From contig JANQGC010000027.1 of NCBI GenBank assembly GCA_028277515.1, forward strand, positions 1 to 48,238: a stretch of DNA of 48,238 nt, read 5' to 3'. Source of the stretch: Anaerolineae bacterium. GTDB taxonomy: Bacteria > Chloroflexota > Anaerolineae > Promineifilales > Promineifilaceae. The notes beneath the pieces are model-generated. The model was not told where the DNA came from and did not search any database. It saw only the letters and a list, made by a program, of their open reading frames with translations. Shown one piece after another: positions 33,033-41,112 of the stretch. Each line of letters opens with the position of its first letter. Position 1 is the first letter of the stretch. The translations under genes and the position numbers were made by a program.

Positions 33033-33629
33033 ATGAAGACGAAGCAGGATGCCTGGGACCTTGTCTGCAAATATGTATCTGACAGCGGATTGCGTCGACA
33101 TATGTTGGCTGTGTCGGCAGCGATGCGCTTCTATGCGGAAAAACTGGGAGCTGATCCCGATTATTGGGAAACGGTGGGCTTGATTCACGATTTCGATTGG
33201 GAAATTCATCCTGATTTGGATCGCCATCCTATTGAGGGAGCCAAAATTTTACGCGAGCAGGGCTGGGATGAGGAGACTATTCGCACGGTTCTGTCTCATT
33301 ACACGGAAGGAACCGGCATTGAGCGTGAAAAACCGATTGATTTTGCGCTCATGGCCAATGATGAAATTACAGGGTTAATCGTGGCGACGACGCTGGTGCG
33401 CCCATCTAAAAATATCGCTGATGTGAGATTAAAATCTGTCCGCAAAAAGTGGAAGAACTACAATTTCGCCGCCGGCGTGGATCGCCGGGAAGTTGAGGGA
33501 GCGACGGCCGAATTTAGCGCGGCTTGCTTCGATGGTAAGCTGGATTTGTGGACGCATATGGGTAATGTGCTCACAGCCATGCAAGGATCGGCCGCAACCT
33601 TGGAGCTGGACGGCCGTTTAGCCCAATGA
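33033..33629 (+). CDS. HD-domain phosphohydrolase-like protein
   Basis: A 198-residue protein of the HD superfamily of metal-dependent phosphohydrolases. RRHMLAVSAAM gives the first His, and GLIHDFDWEIHPDLDRHP gives the HD pair plus a following His. A later Asp lies in the segment FALMANDEITGL. Such short HD proteins are often annotated as hydrolases without a known substrate. ATG 33033 is used. A TTG at 33027 overlaps the ricT stop and would add two residues. moeA follows after 6 bp. A nucleotide substrate is possible, but nothing in the sequence decides it. Confidence 0.82.
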   Translation: MKTKQDAWDLVCKYVSDSGLRRHMLAVSAAMRFYAEKLGADPDYWETVGLIHDFDWEIHPDLDRHPIEGAKILREQGWDEETIRTVLSHYTEGTGIEREKPIDFALMANDEITGLIVATTLVRPSKNIADVRLKSVRKKWKNYNFAAGVDRREVEGATAEFSAACFDGKLDLWTHMGNVLTAMQGSAATLELDGRLAQ

Positions 33630-33635
33630 TATTTT

Positions 33636-34898
33636 ATGGCTGATAAAGAATTTTTAACCGTCGCTGATGCATTATCCCTCGTACTGGGTGGGGTTCATGT
33701 TTTAGAAAGTGAACCCGTTGCCTTACTTGATGCCCTCGGCCGGGTCATTGCGCAACCCATTGAAGCGCTGGACAGTTTGCCTCCATTTGCTAATTCGTCT
33801 ATGGATGGCTACGCGGTTCGCGCTGCTGATCTGGATAACATTTCCAAAGATCGGCCGGCTAATTTGAATGTCATAGCGGACATAGCCGCCGGTTCGGCAC
33901 CTGATATAGAAATTGGACCCGGATCGACAGCCCGTATTATGACCGGCGCTCCTATGCCCAAGGGCGCAGACGCGGTTGTGCCTGTTGAGGATACAAATGA
34001 ACCCTGGCGAGATGCGGATCGACCTTTGCCGGACCAGATAGAAGTGTATCGATCCGTATTATCCGGGGATTATGTACGGAACATTGGTGAGGATATAATC
34101 GCCGGCCAGCAAATTCTACAGCCAGGCCATCTCTTGCGCCCCCAAGAGATCGGCGTTTTAGCCAGTTTAGGTGTTAGCCAGGTGATGGTATATCGAAAAC
34201 CTCGCGTGGCCATCCTGGCGACCGGAGATGAACTGATTGGCGTCGATCAACCGTTAAGTCCGGGTAAAATTCGTAACAGCAACGGTTACGCTCAATCTGC
34301 TCAGGTTATTGCCTTAGGGGCGGAACTGATTTCATTAGGTGTGGCAGGAGACAGTGAACATAATGTTCGTGACAAGCTGCGATCCGGCGTCAGTCAGGAA
34401 GCTGATTTGTTGGTCAGCTCGGCCGGTGTCTCCGTTGGCGCGTACGATGTTGTAAAGGCTGTTCTCGAACAAGATGGCGACGTAGGATTTTGGCGGGTGC
34501 GCATGAGACCAGGCAAGCCGTTGGCCTTCGGTACCTACTCCGGAATCCCTTTTCTAGGTCTCCCAGGAAACCCTGTTTCGGCAATGGTTTCCTTTGAGCG
34601 GTTTGTCCGGCCCGTCATTCGCAAAATGGCCGGTTTTCAAAATTTAGAACGTCCCCAAATATCCGTCACGCTTACAGATACCATTCATTCTGATGGGCGA
34701 GAAAGCTATATAAGAGCGATTGTGACGAAGCAAGGGCAAGATTACCAGGCAAAAACAACTGGAAGCCAGGGATCCCACGTTATGACTTCAATGGTGAAGG
34801 CGAATGCTCTTTTGGTTGTACCGGAGGGAATAAAGTTGGTATCTCCCGGTGAAAAGCTCGATGCATTCATGATCGATTGGCCGGAAACTGTGTTTTAA
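33636..34898 (+). CDS. moeA: Molybdopterin molybdenumtransferase MoeA
   Basis: Inserts molybdenum into adenylated molybdopterin to finish the molybdenum cofactor. The 420 residues match the family. Visible signatures are LPPFANSSMDGYAVRAAD (about residues 49-66), RIMTGAPMPKGADAVVPVEDT and VAILATGDELIGVDQPLSPGKIRNSNGY. The active-site region has SSAGVSVGAYDVVK and MRPGKPLAFGTYSGIPFLGLPGNPVSAMVSFE. It is the last gene of the iscX-to-moeA run. No molybdoenzyme is encoded in the window, although the organism must have one. It is followed by 183 bp without a gene that hold a hairpin repeat and a bidirectional terminator. Confidence 0.95.
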   Translation: MADKEFLTVADALSLVLGGVHVLESEPVALLDALGRVIAQPIEALDSLPPFANSSMDGYAVRAADLDNISKDRPANLNVIADIAAGSAPDIEIGPGSTARIMTGAPMPKGADAVVPVEDTNEPWRDADRPLPDQIEVYRSVLSGDYVRNIGEDIIAGQQILQPGHLLRPQEIGVLASLGVSQVMVYRKPRVAILATGDELIGVDQPLSPGKIRNSNGYAQSAQVIALGAELISLGVAGDSEHNVRDKLRSGVSQEADLLVSSAGVSVGAYDVVKAVLEQDGDVGFWRVRMRPGKPLAFGTYSGIPFLGLPGNPVSAMVSFERFVRPVIRKMAGFQNLERPQISVTLTDTIHSDGRESYIRAIVTKQGQDYQAKTTGSQGSHVMTSMVKANALLVVPEGIKLVSPGEKLDAFMIDWPETVF

Positions 34899-34938
34899 AT
34901 CCTGGTACCCCGACACTTTTACAAAGAGAAGATTAATT

Positions 34939-35009
34939 GGACGCCGATTCATGCTGATGACGCTGAATTTTTTATTTTTATCAGCGGAAATTCGCTCTTG
35001 TCCGCGTCC
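34939..35009. repeat. GGACGC...GCGTCC bounded inverted-repeat element
   Basis: A 71-nt AT-rich segment bounded by GGACGC (34939-34944) and GCGTCC (35004-35009). An inner inverted pair CGCTGA (34961-34966) and TCAGCG (34981-34986) lies around a T-rich loop. The layout suggests a short dispersed repeat. It has no coding potential and lies between moeA and the S1-domain gene. Confidence 0.5.
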
Positions 35010-35043
35010 TATTTCTAAACTGCCGGGTAGCTAGCTTTAAATC

Positions 35044-35075
35044 AAAAAGACCTGCTTCCGCAGGTCCATTTTTTT
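35044..35075. terminator. Bidirectional rho-independent terminator
   Basis: A perfect 7-bp stem GACCTGC-TTCC-GCAGGTC (35049-35066) is flanked by an A-run on the left (35044-35048) and a T-run on the right (35069-35075). It can end moeA transcripts on the plus strand. It lies 7 bp from the stop codon of the minus-strand S1 gene, so it serves that gene as well. Confidence 0.85.
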
Positions 35076-35081
35076 CCTTGC

Positions 35082-35885
35082 TTATTCTCCGTGATATTGG
35101 AGTGTGCGATCAAGTAGTTCTTCCTGATCGCGACGGCTGCGACGGCGTTTTCGTCCTTTTCGACCCGATTTCTTGCGCCGGCGACCGCGATTTTCAATGG
35201 CGTCGATGGAATCATCACCCATAGCCTCACGGAAAGCCATTTCCATTGCTGTTGGGGCTTCTTCAAATTCTTCAATTTCTTCGGCGAAGATTTCCTCAAC
35301 TTGTTCCGGTGTGAAACTTTCAATTTCCGCTTCCGGTTTTTCTTGTAAATTCTTAATACTCAGGTCAATTCTTCGTTTGCGCTTATTAAAGCCCAAAACC
35401 TGAACAGCTACCTCTTCGCCAACGCTCAGCTTCTCACTAGGAGATTTGACATAATCGTGGCTAATTTCGCTAATGTGGACCAACCCTTCTCTTTCAGCGC
35501 CGATATCAACAAAGGCGCCATAGTTTTCCAATCGAGTAATAGTACCAGAATAGACTTGACCTGATTTTAGGTCTCGCCAATCCACTTTAAGCGGTTCGAG
35601 CATGGTAACCATAATCTGGTTCTTATCCGGTTCGACTTTATCGACCCAGACTGTTATTTCATCTCCCTCACTCAGCACATCGGACACGCGGTTCACATGT
35701 TCTGTACTTAATCTTGAGATGTGAACAAGCGCATTGACGCCAACACCAATATCAATGAAAGCGCCGTATAGCTCAAGGCGCTCCACCTTACCGCTCAGTT
35801 TCATTTTGGGTTTTAGTTCGTTGATACTGGCCGGTTTGGCTTCGATCTCAGTGTCTGATGAATTGTTGTTGCTGATTTCTTCCAT
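35082..35885 (-). CDS. S1-domain RNA-binding protein with acidic and basic tail
   Basis: A 267-residue cytosolic protein with two S1 OB-fold domains. Residues about 25-97 have LELYGAFIDIGVGVNALVHIS, and about 106-179 have LENYGAFVDIGAEREGLVHISEI. An acidic segment (about residues 186-215) and a very basic C-terminal segment (about residues 226-258, GRRRKKSGRKGRKRRRSRR) follow. It resembles short ribosomal S1-like or YugI/GSP13-like proteins and is not full-length S1. It probably binds RNA or ribosomes. It stands alone, with a strong promoter at 36002-36029 predicting a leader of about 110 nt and a terminator right after the stop. Confidence 0.85.
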   Translation of the reverse strand: MEEISNNNSSDTEIEAKPASINELKPKMKLSGKVERLELYGAFIDIGVGVNALVHISRLSTEHVNRVSDVLSEGDEITVWVDKVEPDKNQIMVTMLEPLKVDWRDLKSGQVYSGTITRLENYGAFVDIGAEREGLVHISEISHDYVKSPSEKLSVGEEVAVQVLGFNKRKRRIDLSIKNLQEKPEAEIESFTPEQVEEIFAEEIEEFEEAPTAMEMAFREAMGDDSIDAIENRGRRRKKSGRKGRKRRRSRRDQEELLDRTLQYHGE

Positions 35886-36001
35886 GACAGAGTGCTCCTA
35901 CGCAGGTAGTTTACTGTCTCATACTTGCGTTTATAATGTGTTATCGATTGTTCTGACTTCGTGGGGGCAGAACACAGTCGTTTGTAATTAGACGAATGGC
36001 A

Positions 36002-36029
36002 ATTATAACAAGGTGAAGGGGTCTGTCAA
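36002..36029 (-). promoter_or_regulatory. Consensus sigma-70 promoter for the S1-domain gene
   Basis: On the minus strand the perfect boxes TTGACA (36029-36024) and TATAAT (36007-36002) are 16 bp apart. The predicted start near 35995 leaves about 110 nt of untranslated leader before the ATG at 35885. This is the best match to consensus that I found in the window, implying high expression. Confidence 0.75.
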
Positions 36030-36041
36030 CAAAATTTAAGA

Positions 36042-36947
36042 TCAATCAGCATGATCATGATGTACATTGTTATTATGTTTTAAGGCGCTGTTTAGCCAGG
36101 CGACATGCTGAGAAATTGCAGTTGGTGGCTCCTGGCCAGGGGCAAAGAACTCGGCTTGCCTATTGTTTTCTATTTGAGGTTGGCCGGAGACGATTGAAGC
36201 CCCAAAGGTAAGGGCCATTTCGGGGCTATTTTTTGCAGGATATATTCCGGCGAGACCTGAAAGTTTAAATCCAATTGCGTTAGCATTTGTGACCAATTGA
36301 GCGGCCGTCTTCCAGGGCGCTTCATTCTTTTTACTTTCAATATTGGGTAATGACCAATCCTGACCGCTTACGGGCCTGGTCCACAATATCTTGCCATCTT
36401 TATTCTTGATAATAAGATAATTCGTAACGAGCCAATCTGGAGGCGCTTGATAAGGTTCAATCCCTTTTTGACGGCGGCGAAAATGGAGCCAGGGATAAAC
36501 AACGAGGTTAAGAAACATTTTCCCTAATCGCATATGCCAGGTGTATTCTTGAGTTCTCAAGATTGGTTGCTGGTCACGATGAGCCAGACTGTTGTTTATT
36601 CGATCTTTGTGAATGTCCAGCATGGGCTTGGGCAATGGATGCGTTTTAAAAAAACCCACTTGAAGAGATTCGTTTGATTTTTTGATTTCTCCACCGCGCA
36701 TAATGCAGCGGAAGTAAAATAAAAGATAGTTTTTGGGAGAGGCCGGAAAATAATAGAGGCCAACGAGTCGAACCGGCTGCACGATCAATCCGGTTTCTTC
36801 TTTTACTTCACGTGCAACGGTCTCAGCAGGTAACTCGCCAATTTCCGCGGCCCCACCAGGAGGGGCAAAGGTACGCGTATCGTCACGCTGGATCAAAAGC
36901 ACATCACCGTAATGGTCGATGACGATCCCGGTCGCGCCTACAATCAT
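36042..36947 (-). CDS. Two-domain Nudix hydrolase (second domain degenerate)
   Basis: A 301-residue protein. The N-terminal domain has a complete Nudix box (G-x5-E-x7-RE-x2-EE-x-G, residues 32-54, containing AREVKEETG), so it should hydrolyse a nucleoside diphosphate derivative. The C-terminal half (about residues 170-290) begins WLVTNYLIIKNKDGKILWTRP and looks like a second Nudix fold. It has no GX5E or REXXEE residues, so it is probably inactive and structural. It lies 37 bp downstream of the 8-oxoguanine deaminase gene on the same strand, so the two are likely one operon. A role with oxidised guanine nucleotides is inferred from this pairing only. Confidence 0.85.
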   Translation of the reverse strand: MIVGATGIVIDHYGDVLLIQRDDTRTFAPPGGAAEIGELPAETVAREVKEETGLIVQPVRLVGLYYFPASPKNYLLFYFRCIMRGGEIKKSNESLQVGFFKTHPLPKPMLDIHKDRINNSLAHRDQQPILRTQEYTWHMRLGKMFLNLVVYPWLHFRRRQKGIEPYQAPPDWLVTNYLIIKNKDGKILWTRPVSGQDWSLPNIESKKNEAPWKTAAQLVTNANAIGFKLSGLAGIYPAKNSPEMALTFGASIVSGQPQIENNRQAEFFAPGQEPPTAISQHVAWLNSALKHNNNVHHDHAD

Positions 36948-36984
36948 TGAAATATTGCCTTCATGGAAAGATAGCTGGTCATTA

Positions 36985-38385
36985 TTAATCTTCGCCGCGA
37001 ATCATGGCTGTAGAGATCGCATTGTGTCGTTCAATGTGCGAGGGTAAGTCAAGGGTTGTTAACTGTCCCTCTTTGACCACGGTTTTACCATTGATGATGG
37101 AATAATCTACACCGGGAATTGCACAAAAGATGATGGCGGCGACAGGATCATGAAGTGCTCCGGTTAGAGCAACTTGGTCGAGGTTAATGGCAATGAAGTC
37201 GGCCGACATTCCCGGTGCCAGATGACCAACATCATCCCTCCCTAAAACGGCAGCTCCGCCACGGGTGGCCAGTTCCAGCGCCTGGCGGGCGCTCATGGAA
37301 TGGGCATCCCCGGCAAAACCACCCCGGCCTCCCGGTTTTTGGCTGAGATAGCGGTCGGGAGCCACGCGCTGTAATAACATCGCTAATCGGGCTTCGGCTA
37401 AGAGATGGCCGCCATCGTTGGAGGCAGAACCATCAACACCCAGACCAACTTTGACGCGGTTATTCCGCCAGTTGATAACGGGCGCAATTCCGCTGGCCAG
37501 ACGCATATTGCTGCCAGGACAATGAGCAACACCTGTGCCTGTCCGGCCGAATAACTCGATTTCTGCTTCACTCATATGAACACAATGCGCATGCCAGACA
37601 TCCTCACCGGTCCAACCTAGGGATTCAACGTACTCAACCGGGCGTTTGCCAAAGGTTTCCAGGCAGAATTCTTCTTCTTCAACGGTTTCCGCTAAATGGG
37701 TATGCAACCGTGTGTTATAGGCGCGAGCCAGTTCGGCCGATTCACGCATTAAATCCGCTGTCACCGAAAAGGGAGAACAAGGAGCCAGTACCACGCGCGT
37801 CATGGCGTGTCGTTGAACGTCATGGTACTGTTCGACCAGGCGTTGGCTGTCCTTTAAAATCGCAGCTTCATCCTCCGTACATCGATCAGGGGGTAAGCCT
37901 CCTTGGCTTTCGCCTAAAGACATCGACCCGCGCGCAGCATGAAAGCGCATCCCCATCTCTTGCGCGGCGCGGATTTGGCTGTCCAACGTACAATCATTAG
38001 GAAAGACATAAAGGTGGTCGCTGCTGGTTGTACAACCGGAGAGGGCCAGTTCGGCCAAGGCGCTTTTCGTGCTGATGTAGACAGCCTCATCCGTTAATCT
38101 AGCCCAAATGGGATAAAGCGTTTTCAACCAGGTGAACAGATCGTCATCTTGGGCAATCACACGCGTCAAGGTTTGGTACATATGGTGGTGGGTATTGATT
38201 AAACCGGGCAAAATGATATGCCGGTTTAGATCGAGAATCTCATCGGCCGAATCCGGTAAATCGGCTGTCGCGCCCACTTGCTCAATCACGCTGTCGCGAA
38301 TGAATAATCCCCCATTCTCAATTTCCCTTCGGTCATCATCCATAGTGACCAACATTGCACTGTTTTTTACCAATAAGGTGCCCAC
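36985..38385 (-). CDS. 8-oxoguanine deaminase-like amidohydrolase
   Basis: Amidohydrolase-superfamily deaminase of 466 residues, closest by motif to 8-oxoguanine deaminases that convert 8-oxoguanine to urate. It also resembles SAH/chlorohydrolase-type enzymes. Metal ligands are in INTHHHMYQTLTRV (residues 64-77), HTHLAET and VWHAHCVHM. The active-site blocks are LAPCSPFSVTADLMRE, TGTGVAHCPGSNMRLASG and LGVDGSASNDG, a set characteristic of this subgroup. Start: GTG at 38385, 6 nt after GGAGG. The frame is open to 38421 but upstream residues are not family-like. It is the first gene of a probable two-gene operon with the Nudix protein. Confidence 0.85.
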   Translation of the reverse strand: MGTLLVKNSAMLVTMDDDRREIENGGLFIRDSVIEQVGATADLPDSADEILDLNRHIILPGLINTHHHMYQTLTRVIAQDDDLFTWLKTLYPIWARLTDEAVYISTKSALAELALSGCTTSSDHLYVFPNDCTLDSQIRAAQEMGMRFHAARGSMSLGESQGGLPPDRCTEDEAAILKDSQRLVEQYHDVQRHAMTRVVLAPCSPFSVTADLMRESAELARAYNTRLHTHLAETVEEEEFCLETFGKRPVEYVESLGWTGEDVWHAHCVHMSEAEIELFGRTGTGVAHCPGSNMRLASGIAPVINWRNNRVKVGLGVDGSASNDGGHLLAEARLAMLLQRVAPDRYLSQKPGGRGGFAGDAHSMSARQALELATRGGAAVLGRDDVGHLAPGMSADFIAINLDQVALTGALHDPVAAIIFCAIPGVDYSIINGKTVVKEGQLTTLDLPSHIERHNAISTAMIRGED

Positions 38386-38496
38386 TTTCCGCCTCCATAT
38401 TAAAAACTTGCGCTTGCCCAAAATCGCCGTATTGGGGCAAGCTGAAAATGATACAATGCAACTTTATCACGGCTCCTTAACCTAGACCATTATATT

Positions 38497-38524
38497 TTGG
38501 CAAAGTATAGGCCGATGATATAAT
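38497..38524 (+). promoter_or_regulatory. Promoter of tRNA-Leu
   Basis: TTGGCA (38497-38502), a 16-bp spacer, and TATAAT (38519-38524). The expected start is about 6 nt before the tRNA 5' end at 38537. It is close to consensus and well placed. Confidence 0.7.
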
Positions 38525-38536
38525 TATTAGCTTGCC

Positions 38537-38618
38537 GGGGATGTGGCGGAACTGGCAGACGCGCATGACTTAGAATCATGTGCCGCAAGGCGTGTGGGTT
38601 CGAGTCCCTCCATCCCCA
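38537..38618 (+). tRNA. tRNA-Leu (anticodon UAG)
   Basis: A class II tRNA of 82 nt. Acceptor GGGGATG pairs exactly with CATCCCC, and the discriminator is A. Anticodon stem CATGA/TCATG encloses loop CTTAGAA, so the anticodon is UAG, reading CUA-family codons. A long variable arm (TGCCGCAAGGCGT) and the T-loop TTCGAGT are present, and the T-stem has one mismatch. CCA is not encoded. A terminator follows at 38632. Confidence 0.95.
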
Positions 38619-38631
38619 CTTTACAGCATGA

Positions 38632-38656
38632 AGCGTTGCGACGGCAACGCTTTTTT
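38632..38656 (+). terminator. Rho-independent terminator after tRNA-Leu
   Basis: Perfect 8-bp stem AGCGTTGC-GACG-GCAACGCT (38632-38651) followed by five T. It ends tRNA-Leu transcripts before the trigger-factor gene. Confidence 0.88.
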
Positions 38657-38757
38657 ACATCTCAAGCCGGGACGGAGGCCATCTTTCGCCTCGGCTTAAA
38701 ACTATCTATTGATGACGAGATTTCGACGCTTTTTCTGAGAGAGAGGAGCGTTTAAGA

Positions 38758-40185
38758 GTGAGGTTTTTTGTGACACTGACAATTCATAAAGAAGAAGACG
38801 ACCAGCGCCAGTTAAAGGTTAAAGTCGAGGTAAGCGAAGATCGCGTGGAAAAGACCATGCGTCAAAAAGCGCGCCAACTCTCCCGCGAACTGCGCTTTCC
38901 CGGATTTCGCAAAGGTAAAGTTCCCTATGGAGTGGTGATTCGCCGCATTGGTCGTGAGACAGTTCGAGCGGAAGCCGTTGAGGACATCATCCAGGATGTA
39001 TTTATAGAAGCATTAGATGAGATTGAGGTTGATCCATATGCCCAGCCTGTCATGGACGATATGCAGCTTGAACCTCTGGTATTAGATTTCACGATTCCCC
39101 TGGAGCCGTTGGTTACACTGGGGGAATATCGGGAGATGCGCAAAGAAATTGAACCGGTCGAAATTAACGACGAAGCTGTCGACGAAGCTTTGGAACAGAT
39201 TCAGACAGAGCACCAGACGGTTGAACCGGTTGATCGACCTGCCCAGGCAGGTGATTTGGTGACTGTAAGTGGTAGGGGCGAATTAGAGGCCAAAGCCGAT
39301 AAGCCGTCCGGTGAGGAATCTGATGATGAAAATGATGAATCTAGCCTGGACATAGAGCAGGAAAACGAGATTCTATTCGACCAGGAAAGTTTAGATCTGA
39401 TTCTGGATGAAAAGAAACTGTTTCCGGGCACGCCGTTTGTAGAGGAATTAATTGGGTTGACTGTTGGCGATGAAACGCAAATCAGCTTCACTTTCCCTGA
39501 TGATTATGAAGAAGAAGATTTGACCGGACGAAAGGCTGACTTTGACCTATCGATCATTGATGTCAAAAAGCGGGAACTTCCTCCATTGGACGATGAATTG
39601 GCTAAATTGAGCGGTGATTATGAAACTCTTGATGAACTGCGTGAAGCTCTTGCTGAGGAACTGCGCAACCAGGCGGAAAATAAAGCGAAAGATGACCTGA
39701 TTGAAGGTGCTGTCGATGAGATGATTGAGGATGCCGTTATTCACTATCCACCTGCTGCCTTGGAAGGTGAGATTGATGAGATGGTTGAGAACTTTAAAAA
39801 TCAAGTTATACGTTCCGAATGGGATTTTGAGGATTATTTGAAAATTCAAGGGCAAACTGAAGAATCTTTAAGAGAGGATTTTCGAGATTCGGCCGAAGAA
39901 CGTTTATCGCGACGCCTCATTTTGCGGCAGTTCATGCTGGACGAAAAGCTCCGCGTCGATGTCGATGATGTCAGCACCCTGGTAGATGAACGTGTCGGTA
40001 AGTATGAGAATGAAGAGCTACGCGATCAAATGCGCGCTTTCTACTTAGAGGGGGCGGGCTTCGATATGATTAGTAGTGAGGTACTGGCGAATAAGGTTCA
40101 TGAGCGATTGGCCGCTATTTATAGCGGACAGGCCCCTGATCTTGAAGAATTGGAAAAAGAAGAGGATTTGGACGAAGAGGAATAA
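38758..40185 (+). CDS. tig: Trigger factor chaperone
   Basis: Ribosome-bound chaperone for nascent chains. The N-terminal ribosome-binding domain has the signature LRFPGFRKGKVPYGVV (about residues 46-61). The middle FKBP-like domain begins near AGDLVTVSGRGEL and carries an acidic insertion (residues about 185-205, EESDDENDESS). The C-terminal helical domain runs to an acidic tail (EELEKEEDLDEEE). The 475 residues are slightly longer than usual because of these acidic stretches. Start: GTG at 38758, with GAGAGGAG 8-9 nt upstream. It lies 77 bp before clpP, the usual partner order. Confidence 0.94.
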   Translation: MRFFVTLTIHKEEDDQRQLKVKVEVSEDRVEKTMRQKARQLSRELRFPGFRKGKVPYGVVIRRIGRETVRAEAVEDIIQDVFIEALDEIEVDPYAQPVMDDMQLEPLVLDFTIPLEPLVTLGEYREMRKEIEPVEINDEAVDEALEQIQTEHQTVEPVDRPAQAGDLVTVSGRGELEAKADKPSGEESDDENDESSLDIEQENEILFDQESLDLILDEKKLFPGTPFVEELIGLTVGDETQISFTFPDDYEEEDLTGRKADFDLSIIDVKKRELPPLDDELAKLSGDYETLDELREALAEELRNQAENKAKDDLIEGAVDEMIEDAVIHYPPAALEGEIDEMVENFKNQVIRSEWDFEDYLKIQGQTEESLREDFRDSAEERLSRRLILRQFMLDEKLRVDVDDVSTLVDERVGKYENEELRDQMRAFYLEGAGFDMISSEVLANKVHERLAAIYSGQAPDLEELEKEEDLDEEE

Positions 40186-40231
40186 CGTAAATCTAATAGT
40201 GTGGCAGTAATATTCTTTTGATCAATTATTA

Positions 40232-40246
40232 CCTGGAAAATCCAGG
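40232..40246 (+). promoter_or_regulatory. Small hairpin in the clpP leader
   Basis: CCTGGA-AAA-TCCAGG forms a 6-bp stem ending 3 nt before the AGGAGA ribosome site of clpP. It could modulate translation. Only the pairing is seen and the role is inferred. Confidence 0.4.
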
Positions 40247-40262
40247 CTAGGAGAACTAAAAA

Positions 40263-40913
40263 ATGAATATACCGACTTCCCTTGTCCCGATGGTCATTGA
40301 AACGACCGGACGTGGTGAACGCGCTTTTGACATTTATTCCCTGTTGTTGAGAAATAGAATCATCATGCTGGGCACGCCTATTAACGAGCAAATTGCCAAT
40401 TTGATTGTTGCCCAGCTGCTCTTTTTAGATAATGATGACCCGACACGGCCGATTACCATGTATATCAATTCACCAGGAGGCATGGTCTACTCCGGCATGG
40501 CGATATATGATACGATGCAGCAGGTGCAGAGTCCGGTGGCCACTTATGCCGTCGGGTTCACCGCTAGTTTTGGTACCGTTTTGCTGACAGCCGGGTCAAA
40601 GGGGATGCGTTACGCGTTACCCAACGCGACGATTCACATGCACCAACCACTGGGAGGTGCACAGGGCCAGGCAACAGATATTGCTATTCAGGCACAAGAG
40701 ATATTGCGTCTGCGCACCGATCTTAACCAGATTCTAAGTTATCATACCGGCCAACCGGTGGAGAAAATTGCCTCCGATACCGATCGCGACATTTACATGA
40801 GCGCCCAAGAGGCTAAGGAATATGGCCTGGTGGATGAAGTTTTAGGACATGTGATGCACTCAAATGGATCTTCAAACGGCTCATCTAATGAAGAAGATCA
40901 ATCAGAAGATTAA
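40263..40913 (+). CDS. clpP: ATP-dependent Clp protease proteolytic subunit ClpP
   Basis: Serine protease subunit of the Clp complex. The catalytic triad is visible: Ser102 in GFTASFG, His127 in IHMHQPLGG and Asp176 in [22 protein letters not shown]. The [10 protein letters not shown] segment forms the oxyanion strand. The 216 residues are slightly longer than average because of a Ser/Asn/Glu tail ([16 protein letters not shown]). The catalytic motif is TASFG rather than the usual A-A-S-M-G, a mild variant. It follows trigger factor as in many bacteria, but clpX is not next. A strong terminator ends the unit at 40950. Confidence 0.96.
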   Translation: MNIPTSLVPMVIETTGRGERAFDIYSLLLRNRIIMLGTPINEQIANLIVAQLLFLDNDDPTRPITMYINSPGGMVYSGMAIYDTMQQVQSPVATYAVGFTASFGTVLLTAGSKGMRYALPNATIHMHQPLGGAQGQATDIAIQAQEILRLRTDLNQILSYHTGQPVEKIASDTDRDIYMSAQEAKEYGLVDEVLGHVMHSNGSSNGSSNEEDQSED

Positions 40914-40949
40914 CTGATTTCAACATTTTTTCGACAAAAAAACACCCAT

Positions 40950-40992
40950 AAAGGGATGTGGTAAAATGCGATCCACATCCCTTTGTTTTTTT
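40950..40992 (+). terminator. Rho-independent terminator after clpP
   Basis: A perfect 12-bp stem AAAGGGATGTGG (40950-40961) with CCACATCCCTTT (40973-40984) and an 11-nt loop, followed by GTTTTTTT. Confidence 0.88.
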
Positions 40993-41029
40993 AAAATCCT
41001 CCCTCATCTGCCAATATTTATGTCCAAAC

Positions 41030-41058
41030 TTGCCCAACACTTGCCCAGAATCTATAAT
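41030..41058 (+). promoter_or_regulatory. Promoter for the surface protein at 41113
   Basis: TTGCCC (41030-41035), a 17-bp spacer, and TATAAT (41053-41058). The predicted start near 41065 leaves about 48 nt of leader before ATG 41113. It lies right after the clpP terminator. Confidence 0.6.
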
Positions 41059-41112
41059 CCCAAACGATATAACCGTACCGGGCGTTCTTAGTCTTGTGTA
41101 CATAGGTGGTCA

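Noticed and set aside
38543..38755. Short plus-strand ORF starting inside tRNA-Leu
   Set aside because: It reads through the tRNA and the following terminator. The codon content has no protein-like pattern.
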